Source: Gonium pectorale (taxonomy: Eukaryota; Chlorophyta; Chlorophyceae; Chlamydomonadales; Volvocaceae). Taken from it: DNA of 28,320 nt. Location: NCBI GenBank assembly GCA_001584585.1, contig LSYV01000015.1, positions 1,869,710-1,898,029 on the forward strand. Reading direction: 5' to 3'. Under the pieces are notes generated by a model. It did not search any database and had not been told where the DNA came from. It was given only the letters and a program-made list of their open reading frames with translations. Each line of letters begins with the position of its first letter. The stretch's first letter is position 1. Position numbers and translations under genes: made by a program. Positions 11,798-22,600 of the stretch are shown here, in pieces.

Positions 11798-13013
11798 ATG
11801 GCGGGGGTTCCTCTTGTCCCTCCTCCCATCAACCCGATCGCCAATGCGGTCATGATCGCCCCGGAACTGCCTGCCTGCAGGCCTCAGGTGGGCAGCAATC
11901 CAGTCACCGTCTGAACGTCTATCAGTCGCGCATATGTATAGGTGCATAGATATGCTCACGACTGAACAAGTGCTTAAGCTTGCCATAGCCGACCCGTGGG
12001 TCGCAATCCTAGGGCAGCACACGGCGGCGCGGGATTGCGCTCATCCACGGGATGTGGATGCCTACAAACACTGCCATACCTCCTCAGTCTGTGTCAGGCA
12101 TACCATCCGCAGGGCAGCGCGTATCTGGTCCCCGACGCCGCAGCCAGGGATGGAATGGTTTTACACTGATAGCGAATGCATCTTCAACGCATAACCTGAC
12201 CGTCCTTATCGGTACCCGCCCAGCGAGCACAGCGCGTGATGATACCACCTCCTACAGACGCACGCAACGCCGGAGATCGCCAGCACGGCGCCCTGCCCGG
12301 GCGGTCCGCCGCTGCTGCTGGGTGAATACGTACCCGCTGCGCCCCGCCCCACCACCACCCCGGCGGACGTCGAGAGCCGCGCCGAGCAAGTGCACGACAT
12401 GACCTGGCACGACAGGACCGCAGGTATGTGAAACGCAGTTTCTACCTACACCTACGTGGCGACTCAGTACCCCGGCCGTCGAGGGCATACGGAATGAATG
12501 TGTTGTTGTAGGAGTGCCATGTTCGTAGAGGCTGCCTTCGCCGTTTCTGGTTCTCTTTTTTCATGTTCACTTTGCGACGCGTGCCGCGTTGCGCCCATGC
12601 CATTACATTCACGACGAAGCAGCCGCGTCATGTGAGACTGGGAAAACACTGCACCGCACTCCGTGCTGTACCCGCGACGCCCATAGGAAATATGGTATCA
12701 TTACCTGCAGCCACCGGTTTCATGTGTCTTGCCGCCTGCAGACCCCATCGGCGGTGCCCGCCTGGACCCACACAACCCGGAGGTGCCCTTTGGGGCCACA
12801 GTCATAGACCTCGAGGGCCAGCCCATCACGTCGGAGACCGGCCCGGAGGTCGACTTATACTGCCTCACGTCGCCGTCGGCGGCAGTCCTGGCAGCGGCGA
12901 GCGCGGCGGCCGAAACGGGAGGCGGTGGTGCAGACGAGCTGCTGGGCGATGGGTCGCTGGAGGACGCAGTCGAAGCGGTGGAGGCGGTGCGTCGTAGCAC
13001 CAGCGGTTGCTGA
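11798..13013 (+). CDS. Unrecognised ~175-aa protein, tandem copy 2
   Basis: Three exons: 11798-11887, 12258-12423, 12742-13013; introns of 370 and 318 bases. Exons 1 and 2 have exactly the lengths and phases of copy 1. Compared with copy 1, exon 1 differs at 6 of 30 residues (reading MAGVPLVPPPINPIANAVM), exon 2 at 5 of 55, and the shared part of exon 3 at only about 5. The tail differs: it ends RRSTSGC, losing the GGRDRLDE end of copy 1. In exon 3 the first ~110 bases differ from copy 1 at a single synonymous site, although intron 2 is unalignable between copies. The frame is open and the splice sites are good, so the copy looks functional rather than a pseudogene. Function unknown. Confidence 0.77.
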
Positions 13014-13210
13014 GGAAAGCCGCAGCTTCCAAGAGAAATGGCTCGCGCACCGACGCATCGTTCCACGGCCAGTTCTGAGGCGCGGCTATCTCCGTGCACA
13101 GCCGACAAATACCGCCACGCCAAAAAAAACGCACTAAACAATGACAGATGGGATAGGCGGAAAGATGAGTTGAGGGTCTGGAGGGTTGCGCCAGGCGGTC
13201 TCATGTGGGT

Positions 13211-13215
13211 TGTAA
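13211..13215 (+). terminator. Polyadenylation signal TGTAA for tandem copy 2
   Basis: TGTAA 198 bases after the stop codon of copy 2, in the expected orientation and distance. Confidence 0.6.
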
Positions 13216-13312
13216 GAGTGGTGAAGGCACGTTGCGTGGGGGAAGAGTCGGGCGGGCAATAGCTAAGGTTTTTCAGATTTTCACCGTACAAAGCTTGGAC
13301 CATGAAGAGACG

Positions 13313-13317
13313 TTACA
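13313..13317 (-). terminator. Polyadenylation signal TGTAA (minus strand) for the RING-CH gene
   Basis: TTACA on plus is TGTAA on minus, about 1.0 kb after the stop codon at 14333. No nearer TGTAA was found on the minus strand, so a long 3' UTR is inferred. Confidence 0.45.
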
Positions 13318-13590
13318 GACGTGCTCCGCGAATGAAGGCGGCGCCGCACCTACGAGGGCTGTGCTGATTTATTCGCGAGGACGGCCGGATGGCAATACGT
13401 GCACGGCGGTGGATGCAGGACTGCTGCCCTGGCTGCCCTGGCTCGCGCATAATGGGAACCGCTCTCACGACGTCCCAGCTGCTTGGGGCATTCCTTCAAC
13501 ACTGGCATTCCTCGCGAGTGCACCAACCGTCTCCGAAGGACTGTCCGTACTTTGGCTCTGCATGTACGCTTTTGCATGGCGGCCGGCGTG

Positions 13591-13604
13591 GGATTATATA
13601 ATCC
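13591..13604. repeat. 14-bp perfect AT-core palindrome
   Basis: GGATTATATAATCC is its own reverse complement. It sits in the inferred 3' UTR of the RING-CH gene, inside otherwise GC-rich DNA. It could be a chance match, a TATA-like element or a protein-binding site; nothing in the context decides. Confidence 0.5.
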
Positions 13605-14332
13605 TTCTGCGTCGTCACGGTTGCGAATCGTTGCTGACTGCTGCTGTGCACCGTGCAAAGGAGGTTGAAGGCTCCGAGGACGGTTGCAGAACTAACACGT
13701 TAAAATCAATACGACACATGCGGTTCCAAATACAACAGTTGGCACTCCTGCAAAAAGGTACATACTCGTAGAGCATTGCGGCGTGCGGCACCAGACAACA
13801 CTTGAGGAACAATGGCTATGGCGGCCTGGACTCCAGTTGCCGAACCGCAATCAGCCTGCATGCACAAGCCGACCACATCGCACTAACAGCGGCAGAAACG
13901 CCGAGGCCCAGGCCACGACATGAGGAACATAGGACACGGCGAGTACACAAGATCGTTAAGACACGCCAGGAGGCACACAAACAGTCCCGTGGCTTTCATT
14001 CCATACAAAAGGGTGACAGGTCCGGCGACAACCCTCAAACAGGGCGGCGACATTTATGGGCCAAGAACACAAACACACGCGGGCTGTTTCCGGCCCAGGG
14101 CGCGTGGCCCTTCCGCACGTGGCAGCGGAGCCCACTCGGCGCCGCCACTGCCGTCACAAGTGCAGCGCGCTCGCCCCGACAGGTCCGCTCGTAAACGCGC
14201 ATCTCCTGCGCCTCGCCAGTGCTCTCCGATAAGCTCTTGGAACATAAGCCTCCGGGTCTCACCCCGGACAACCTGCGCGCCGCCGCCATCCGCGTCCGCG
14301 CTGCGCCTCCCTCGCTGCTTCGCGCCCATCGT

Positions 14333-17300
14333 TCAGTACCCGGTCACCGCAGTCATAGCGCTGGCGCCACTGTGGACATGCGACACGGCGCCGCAGTCTG
14401 CGGAGCCCCGCCCGCCGGCGGTGCCAACCTCGGCCTCGGCGCCTGCCTCGGACTCCGTCTCAGCCTCAGCCCCGAGCCGCGGGCTGGCGCACGACGCGCC
14501 GCCAACGCTGCCGCTTCCCCGGGAGCCCAAGCCCAAGCTCCGGACAGCCCTCTTGACCACGCGCAGCGAGCTCTTGATCCGGTTGCTAAACGTATTGCCA
14601 CCCAGGACTGTGTGCGCGTCGGCGGCCGGGGAGGGCATGGCGCTGCCGTATTCGGAGCGCGGGCTGGTGGCCAGTACTGGCCGCGGACGCCGGTTGGCGG
14701 CGGCGCCGCCGGTCTCTGCCGTCGACGGGGTCGCCGCCGACATCCCCGCGCGCACCGGCCACAGCGCTGCGGCAGCTGCGGCGCGGGCAGCGTCGTCCTC
14801 CGGGCTGTACGGGTGGTGGCGACCCGAGGCAGCGGCAGCAGCGGTGCACAGGCCCAGGGTGAGAGGGCCAGGCGGAGGGGACGTTGGCGTGCCGGCCGGC
14901 CGCCGGGGAATGGGGCGCACGGGCGTGGTTGGTCCTGAGCCGCCGGCGGGGGCTGGCTGCTGCGGGGCCGGGCCAGGGGAGGGCTGGCAGTATTGGTTGT
15001 GTTGCTGCTGGTGCTTGCAGGCGGGCCGACCGAGGCGTTCCGGGGTGTAGTGGTCACGGGGGGCGTGGGGGCCCTCGCCGTCAGGCTGGGACGGCCTGCG
15101 GGAGCCGTCGGCGGGGGTCTGTACCTGCGGCGGCGACGGCTGCCGCAGCACAGCGCCGCGCACGCCACCGGCGCCGCCGCGCGGCGAGAGCGGCGGCAGC
15201 GCTGAGGACTGCGGTGGGACGTACGGCATAGCGTATGGCATACCAGGCCCGTACAGCTGCTGGTGCGACTGACTGTGCTGGAGATTGGACAGCGAGGCAT
15301 ACGAGATGCCGTTGGCGTTACCGGGCGTCGGCGGCGCCAGTCTGCCGGCCGTGGGCTCTGAAATCGTGGCGGCCAGCGGCGGCTCGGAGCTCGCGCCTGC
15401 AGTACCACGCATCCCAACTGCCGCGGGCACGGTCACCTGGCTGCGCAGCGGCCCCATCCCGTAGTGGCCCGCGCCTTCGGAGGCCCCAAAGCCGGCCAGG
15501 CCCCCATACGCCGCGGACTCGAACGGTGACCCACCCACCCCGCCGTTGGCGGCGGCATAGTATCCGGATCCCATAGCGCCGGCCCGCCTCGAGCTGCCGT
15601 GGACTGCTTGGCCGGAGGCGTGCAGAGGCGCCGAGTCCGCCGTCGCGCCGCCGCCGCTGCTGGTGCGGGCGCTGTGCGCGGTGCTGGCGGGCTCGTCCGA
15701 AAGGCTGCCGCAGCCCGGGAAGGAGCGCTCCGGCGACGGCGACGCCACGGCCGCCGGGCCGCTGGCGCCGCGCTGCGGGTGTTGCTGCTGCTGCTGGCCG
15801 CGCGACGAGGAGGAATCCGAGGTGGAGGACGTGTAGTGTGCAAGCGTGGGGGCCGAGGCGGCGGGCTGCAGCAAGGAGGACGGCGTGCCGCTGTCAGCGC
15901 CACCGTCAGAGCCTTGCGCCGAGGCGGGCGCCGAGACGGCGGCGTCGGGGGCCATTCCGAAGGCGCCGCCTCCCTCGCCGCCGTGCTGGGGCGGGTAGGC
16001 GTGCTGGTGCAGGTAGCGGTGGTGCACGTGGTGGGCGTGCGGCTGCGGCGGCGCCGTGTGCGTCCGCGAGAGCCCCCCCGCATCGCCACCGCCAACATCG
16101 CCGTCGGCAGCTGCGGTGCCGGCGGCGGCGCACTCGCCGCCGGCCGGCGCGGCGCCGCCGACTGACGCGGCGCCGCCGCCCGACTTGAGCTTCTGCTGGC
16201 GCTCGGCGGCGGCGACGGAGGCGCAGTGCACGGCCGCGTCGAAGGCGCCAATGCCCTCCAGCTTTAGGTGCTGGCCGGACAGCGGCTCCTTGCAGCCAAA
16301 GGTGAGCGAGATGTCCACGTCCTCGGGCAGCCGGAAGAGCTCCCGGATGCGCAGCGTGAACTCCTTCAGGCCGTCGGGTCCCTGCTTCACGGGGATCCTG
16401 CAGTGCGGCGCGCAAACCGCAGACGTATGCGGGCGGTGGTGTGTGGCGGTATGGCGGCAGCTGGCGAATGGGCTGCCCGGTGGTACGGCCACGCAGGACG
16501 CGCCGTCGGAGCCCATCCGAGGCATGTTTCGTCCGCGGCTCCGCTACTCGCTTACGGCCCACCACCCACATGCTGCCACGACCATCCCTGGCTGTCGTGC
16601 GAGCCCGCCGCGCCCGGCGCACCCCGGGTCGCCGATCCCGCCCGGCCGTCCCCTCGCCCACCTGTGGATCTGCCCCTCGAAGTACACCACCATGATGGGC
16701 TGCACGCGCTGCACCTCGGGCTTCAGGTTCTCTGGCGTCAAGCTGGTCTTCCAGTCAGCGAGGTTGCACTGGCAGAACCTGCAAGTTAGGCCACACGATC
16801 ACGTGGGGTTAGGACTGGGTACAAGCCCTTGATTGGTCATGCAGTGAAGTGTGCCCCATTCCCGCCAGGTGCAAGTTAAGCTACCCGCAGCACAGCGACC
16901 TGAAACAATTATAGCGGCATGGCCTGAGCCATGATGCACGACGCACGGGGCGATAGGCGACAAGCGGGGGTTCGGCTGCGCACCTGCAATTCGTCTCCTC
17001 CAGCCGGCCCGCCTGCTGCAGCTGCCAGCGCGCCAGGCAGCGCGGGTGCACCTTGCGCGGGCACTTGCACGGGTTGATGAGCGGGTCCTTGTCCTTGGTG
17101 TCGTCGAGGCAGATCCAGCACATGTCATCGGTCTCCTGTGCGCAAGGTGTGAGCCGAGGCGGCGGGGCCGGGGGGAAGGTGCGCGCAGCTCAGGAAGGCG
17201 CGCCTGCCAACAACCCGTGCTGCGGAGCCAGACCGAGAGCGAACGCTGGATGTTGGGAGTGCAGCTGGGAGCCGTACACGGCCGTGGCTGGAGCATACCA

Positions 17301-17403
17301 CTCCAGGAGACGGCCAAAGGAGTTCGTGGGGTTTATGGCTCACCATGTCCGCCGGCGCCTGCCGTGGGTTGTCCGCCTGGATGATGCCCTCCTCTTCCAG
17401 CAT
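14333..17403 (-). CDS. RING-CH (RINGv) E3 ubiquitin ligase-like protein with beta-grasp-like domain and long disordered tail
   Basis: Four exons, listed 5' to 3': 17403-17344, 17135-16984, 16778-16662, 16397-14333; about 797 residues. The RING-CH zinc module spans residues 26-73: C26-x2-C29, C43-x-C45, H50-x2-C53, C70-x2-C73 (reading MCWICLDD, PCKCPRKVHPRCLARW, NCRFC). The Trp after the sixth ligand is present. The gap between C45 and H50 is only four residues, shorter than the seven usual in MARCH-type proteins. Splitting the last Cys pair over an intron hides it from single-frame translations. Residues ~99-170 (IMVVYFEGQIHR to AFDAAVHC) look like a ubiquitin/PB1-type beta-grasp. The remaining ~600 residues are Ala/Gly/Ser/Pro/Gln-rich, probably disordered, with a basic patch (NRIKSSLRVVKRAVRSLGLG) near the C-terminus. 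No membrane segments are seen, unlike most MARCH ligases. The ATG at 17403 follows an in-frame stop at 17416-17418. Further introns inside the last exon cannot be excluded. Confidence 0.85.
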
Positions 17404-19661
17404 CCTCCGTATCACTTATGAGTTAGAGGAAGCCACTGGGTTCTTCGTTTTCCCCAAACCGTCGAGTTGGAGCTGCTTCCGCGGCTCACGGTTTGCCAAC
17501 CTGCAATGCACCATGGCAATACGGGTTGTCCCTGGATCTCCTGGCGTTACCCTTGGCGCTGTTCGGGATGAGCCCGTTGCGGGATGGCCCTTGTCTATAA
17601 CCGCTGCAGCCCACCTCGCTCGAGCCCAGGAAGCCGACACTATTTGCGGGTCATGCATCATAAGACATGTGAAAGCTAGACCTTGTAGCAGTGGAAGCTG
17701 GCAGCTCCCAGCGGACCGACAAGACGACCCATGTCACCGCGACCGCGACAACAATCTTGCCTTTCAAAAATATATATCTCGCAGCTCGAGAGGATGAGGG
17801 AGAAATGGGATGTCCACGTTGGAGTGGGGACGCGGTTCTGGTGGGTGAGGATGTAAGAGTATCTAAATAGGCAGGGAGCAGGGAATGACCCGATGGTGAC
17901 AAGGTCAATGTGCTCTGCCTAGTTTGTTCGCTGTGCCAGGGATGAAGTCCCTATAGGGAACTCCTCCAAACCCCTCGTGCCGTATTCGCCCGCCGTTTTC
18001 GCGAAGCCCGCAACGGGCCTGCCTAGCCAAGGCTACCGATACCACCAATGGTTGTTGATACTGCTCCTACGGTCCTCACGCTGTTGCTCACCGCCCAACT
18101 ACGCGTTAGCAACCCTCTCAGCCACTATCATAACGTGCGGAACATATTGCCCTTCATCATTGTACAATCCCAGATTCTTGGAGCTGCATTTGAGGACCTG
18201 AGGTCGCTGCCCGCGCACGGGGCATGCTACCAGCGATGGGGACCTCCTGGTGGGAAGAAAACGGAAGAGAGTTTCAGTGCTCGGGGCTGAAGTGGCCAAG
18301 TGAACAGCGGGCGGGGGAAGACTAGCTGCGTTGGACCCCGTGACTGCACATCCATGGGCCAGGTGTCGAACCCTCCTCACCAACATTTCCATGTTGCGCA
18401 ACACGTCTGTCTGTCCCCCCCTACATGCGGAAGCTGCTGCGTGTGCAGACCTGTGTAGGCCATCGCTTGTTTACGAATGTGGTTGCGATGCTCCACGGGT
18501 CTAGATATGGTTCCGGGCGCCCGTGGCTCACGGCCGAAGCAGGTTACAGGTTACACGTCCGTCGAAGCAGGGACACGAATTTGCCGTGTCCTGCGGGCTG
18601 CACAGGCTGAGGATTACATTGCCGCCACCCGTCGCCGCCACCCCGCAAGCCGCTAGCCATACGCGCCCCCAGCACGTCCATCTGCACTATCATAGCCAAC
18701 ACCTAGTCGCGTACTGCCATCCGGCACCGCCCAAGCTCTGTGGGCAATCCTGCGTTCCGCCCACAAAATGTTAGCTATGTCAGGTCCCAAAGGTGGCCCG
18801 TGCCAATTCTTGACACCACCACTGCCCATTTCATCCCCATTCTTCGAACCGGCAAAGGTATGCTTGCAAGGTGGGAAACGCCGGATCCGCCCGCAAATAT
18901 GGCGGACCGGCACACGCCCCTGAGGCGCACAATGGCGCACGCTGCCGTACAGGTGTGGCGCAGCCCCCACATGATGCGGGGGACGGTGGTATCAAGATCT
19001 GCCGGTGCCAGCGGTAGCACACGACAGATAGGGTCACTTGGTTTGGGCTCAAATGCCCTTCCCGCTTCCGCTACAGGCTATCAGCCGTTCAAACCCCGAC
19101 TGCTATCCCTCCTCACATTCCAAGCTTGTCGTTATGTGATCAGTGCAATGCTTGATGGACAGAGCAGCTAGAGCTCAGGTTTGGGATCAGCCTGTCCCGG
19201 GTGCGCTATCCCGGCGAGCCCGGCGATTCCCGGCGTCAGAGCACTGATTCAGCAGCACCCATCGCCCTATGTTAATCCAGGGTACTTCCATCTTCGCCTG
19301 GCCTAGACAGGCGTGGTGGCACAGGCCCCTGTGGCGGTGACCCGTAGGCCCCTTGTACCGGCTTGCATGGGGCGGAAGGCTCCTCGTATTAACATTATGA
19401 TTATCGTCCATCCGTGCTATGTCAAGTTGCAAGACGTTTAAACTAATGATAACGTTCACATGGTGCTACATGGTGCTGCTAGGCGCATATGGCTTGTAAG
19501 CCGCTTGGAGCTACCCTAAGCTACATGCGAGTGGGAGAGTGAGGCCAGGGTTCGTGCTGCCGTACGGCGTGCTCCTCACCTGTCATAAGGCAGAGGGCAA
19601 CCTGTCCGCATTGCGGCTTCGTGCTCATTTTGCGTTTGCGCTAACGGGACCGGCAGCAGCA
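17404..19661. other. Divergent intergenic region between RING-CH and HSP33 genes
   Basis: About 2.26 kb with no supported gene. It must contain the promoters of both flanking genes, transcribed away from each other. Frames of up to ~140 codons exist on both strands but lack recognisable similarity, splice logic or coding-like third-position bias. A tandem 10-mer (CATGGTGCT plus one base, twice) occurs at 19459-19478. No clear heat-shock element array was found before HSP33. Confidence 0.5.
17770..17778 (-). promoter_or_regulatory. Possible TATA box for the RING-CH gene
   Basis: An isolated AT-rich block, reading GATATATATTTTTG on the minus strand, lies about 370 bases upstream of the RING-CH start codon. 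It is the only strong TATA-like word in the region. The distance implies a 5' UTR of roughly 340 bases. Confidence 0.3.
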
Positions 19662-22600
19662 ATGCAAGCACAGCGACTTGCCTGCCATGGGCCGAGGGCT
19701 GGCGTTCGGGCATTTGGGCAGCGCCCAATTCGAAAACCTAGAGCATGCATTATTGTTGCATCTGCGCGGGAGGATGTGCTTCTCAGAAGGTGTGGCTCGG
19801 GCTCGCACCTCAGGTCAAGTGGTCGCGAGGCACTCACGATCGGCGACGCTCGCTCTTACGCAGTTTGTCGCTCTCTGCCGAGGTGTCAGTGCTAGTGATG
19901 GACGGGACAAAGCTGGTTGCCGAGGTAATTCACGTCGGCGTGCACCGGCGGTCCCCGGGTGGGGTGGCGGGCCCTCCTTCCCTCCCGCTCATGCATTGGT
20001 CGAGAATTCTCACTGCTCCCATCTCTAGTCGCACTGTCTTACCGTTTACGCCTGCCTTGCACAGCCTTCTGTGCTTCCTTGCGCCATGCACGGTGGCCGT
20101 CCAGACCCGCGCGGTAGGCAGTGTGCTATGCCGCACCGTTCGAACACCCGAACGAAGATCTCTCCTTCCGACCCACCCTTCGTCTCCAGGCGCAGCAGCG
20201 GCACAAGCTGGCGCCCACGGCCACCGCGGCCCTGGGCCGCACGCTGCTGGGCGCGCTGCTCATGGGGTCGTTCCGCAAGGAGGACGAGCAAGTGCAGGTG
20301 CGGCCCCTTTCGCGGGTGGACTGCGGGCAAGCTAGGTGTGGCGACTAGGATGTGGATGGGTCTGGCGGTAGGGCTGGGGCGGGAAGCAGAAGTGGGGTCC
20401 CGTTCCAACTGAGGGGTCACCTGCCCTGCGTCCGCAATTTACTTCCCTAAATCCTCTATCCACCCGGGGGCTCAGATCACCTTCCAAGGTAACGGCCTCG
20501 CCGGCTCTATCCTGGCCATCGCGGACACGCGGGGCAATGTCAAGGGGAAGGTCGCCAACCCAGCAGGTGGGTCGGCGCGGGGGGAAGCGAGCTGGGGGCG
20601 GCCGAGCGGGGGACTATGACGGAGAAAACAAGGGGAGGGAGGCGCTCGAAGGCGGACCGGTGCCCTTCATTCTAAGGGCTCGTGTGCCAATAGTTTCCAT
20701 ACCGCGCGCGCGTGGCTCCGTCCTACGAGCCAGGGCCGATGTGGATGCGGGACTCGTACGACGGAGCACGTCGGCGGCTGGGCGCGGCACCGCTTGCCCC
20801 AGGGTGCGGCAAGGGAACACGGTTCAGAGCGTCGACGTTACCAGTGCAGCGCAGCAGCGGCGGGTGACTAGGTCACCGAGGCCACCCATGCACGCTGCTC
20901 CCTAGGGCACAAACTCGTTGCTCGCCACGCGCCTCGCTGTCTCTGGCTTACCGCCTGCACCTGTTGGGCCTTCAGCTTCCACCCCTCGCCTCGCGGCCCC
21001 TGACCTCCGCCCTGTCCCCGCCTGCGCTGAATCCATACCGACTTTCCTTTGCCCGCGCGGCCCCTCCCCCATGCTGCCCCGATCAGCGGACCCGCCCCTC
21101 CGGCCCGATGGCAAGCTCGACGTTGGAGCCGCGGTTGGGCAAGGTGCGCCGTATCCTCCGCCCTCGTTTGCTGTCATGGCGCGCTAGGGCTGCTGTATCG
21201 TCCCTGTGGGTCATGCCGATGCCCTCGATCAGAATGCCGGGCTCGGGTGCGGGACCTTCATGTGCATGGGTACGGCGGTCGCCGTGGCGTGCCGCGGCCC
21301 CGCCGTGTCCCGAGTCCCGCCCCGGCGGTCTCGGACAGGAGAATGCTGCTGGGTACCTGCCCGCCCACGTCATCCCTACGTCCTCAACTCCTCCCAACCT
21401 CACGCGGCCTCTCCCTGGCTCCTGCCGCCCTCGCAGGTGTGCTGGCGGTGGTCCGCAGCCACCCCCTGGAGCCGCAGCCCTACACGGGCATGGTGCCCAT
21501 TGTGTCGGGCGAGGTGGCGGAGGACCTGGCAAACTACCTGGTGAGATGGAGGAGTTGGGGGCGGAGAGGCAGGAGGATACGCCTTTTGTGGCCCCGTGGA
21601 CAGGGCAATGAGGGGCCGGGTTGGGCCGTGTCCGGACCTGGGCAACTGTCTGATGCGGTGTGGGGCGGGTTGGGCGCGCGGGCCCTGCCGCCCCCCTGCG
21701 GGTCAGAAGTGCGGTGGAGGGGCATATAGCGGGGGATGGAGACGTGCTTCGCAACACTCGGGACCGAGAGGTTAGCGGGGCTGAGATGGGCACTGGGGAC
21801 GTTCATAGTCAGGTTGTGCACATGGGCGTGGGAGCCGTGTGTCCTGGCTTATATTATTGCGTTCGAGCCGTGTGTGTGTGTGCTGCTGGGTACGCTGGGA
21901 GGCGCCACGATGGCTAGGACACGGACGCGGCGCAAGAAGGGGGCCGGGGTCAACAGTCCGAATCACGGAGGAAGACGGCAGAGGCTGGCAGAACATGCAA
22001 GAGGCGTGGGGTTGGGCGTGCAGCGTCGGTTGGGGCAACGTGTTGCCGTTCGCAGACTCGCTGCGTTGTGCCGGAACAGCGGGCGTTGGTGCTGCGGGGC
22101 GCAGCTTTTGCGTGCTCCGGGGGTAAAAGGCTTGGGCGCGATCGGGGTGCCACATGCTTCCTCTTGGCCCAGACTGGGCGCTGCTGGGGCGGCGCGCTTG
22201 GCCATGGCTCCTGAACTGTGACACCCACAAGCCCTAGTACCCCGACGCCACCGTTAGCTTCGCGGACATCCACCCTCGTCGCCTCCAGAGGCCAGCGGAA
22301 CCGCTCCCTCCTCCCCCTCCTTGCTGTGCGTAGCTCCGCAGCGCCAGAACTCCTGTGTGTCCCGCTGTCCGCCCCCGACCGGCTGCCCCACGCGTAGGTG
22401 GACAGCGAGCAGACGAACTCGGCGATCGGCCTGGGGGTGTCGCTCGACCGCGACTGCAACGTCAAGAGCGCGGGGGGCTGGCTGGTGCAGATCCTGCCGT
22501 TCTGCAGGTAGGCGGTGTAACCGCAGCAGCGCGTGTCCGTGCCCGCAATCTGTGTCTTGCTTAGCATGTGCCGTACGAACTATGGACCTGGGATACGCGC

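Larger units (their letters stand above)
13014..14332. other. Convergent 3' region, tandem copy 2 and RING-CH gene
   Basis: Contains the ~200-base 3' UTR of copy 2 and a ~1-kb 3' UTR of the minus-strand RING-CH gene. The two polyadenylation signals face each other about 100 bases apart (13211 on plus, 13317 on minus). A 14-bp perfect palindrome lies at 13591-13604. No additional exon was supported. Confidence 0.6.

Noticed and set aside
9885..12257. Equal length (370 bases) of intron 1 in both tandem copies as evidence of conserved introns
   Set aside because: The one clear shared word (CCGACCCGTGGGTC) sits at different offsets in the two introns, so equal length is probably coincidence.
13920..15050. 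376-codon plus-strand frame antisense to the RING-CH tail
   Set aside because: Low-complexity mirror of the GC-rich minus-strand exon; no similarity or start context.
16398..16525. N-terminal extension MPRMGSDG… of the long minus-strand frame before 16397
   Set aside because: This is the end of intron 3 of the RING-CH gene; the acceptor at 16398 and the phase match exon 3 exactly.
18653..19171. Open frames of 80-140 codons in the RING-CH / HSP33 intergenic region
   Set aside because: No recognisable domain, no coding-like codon bias and no conserved splice structure; expected by chance in GC-rich DNA.
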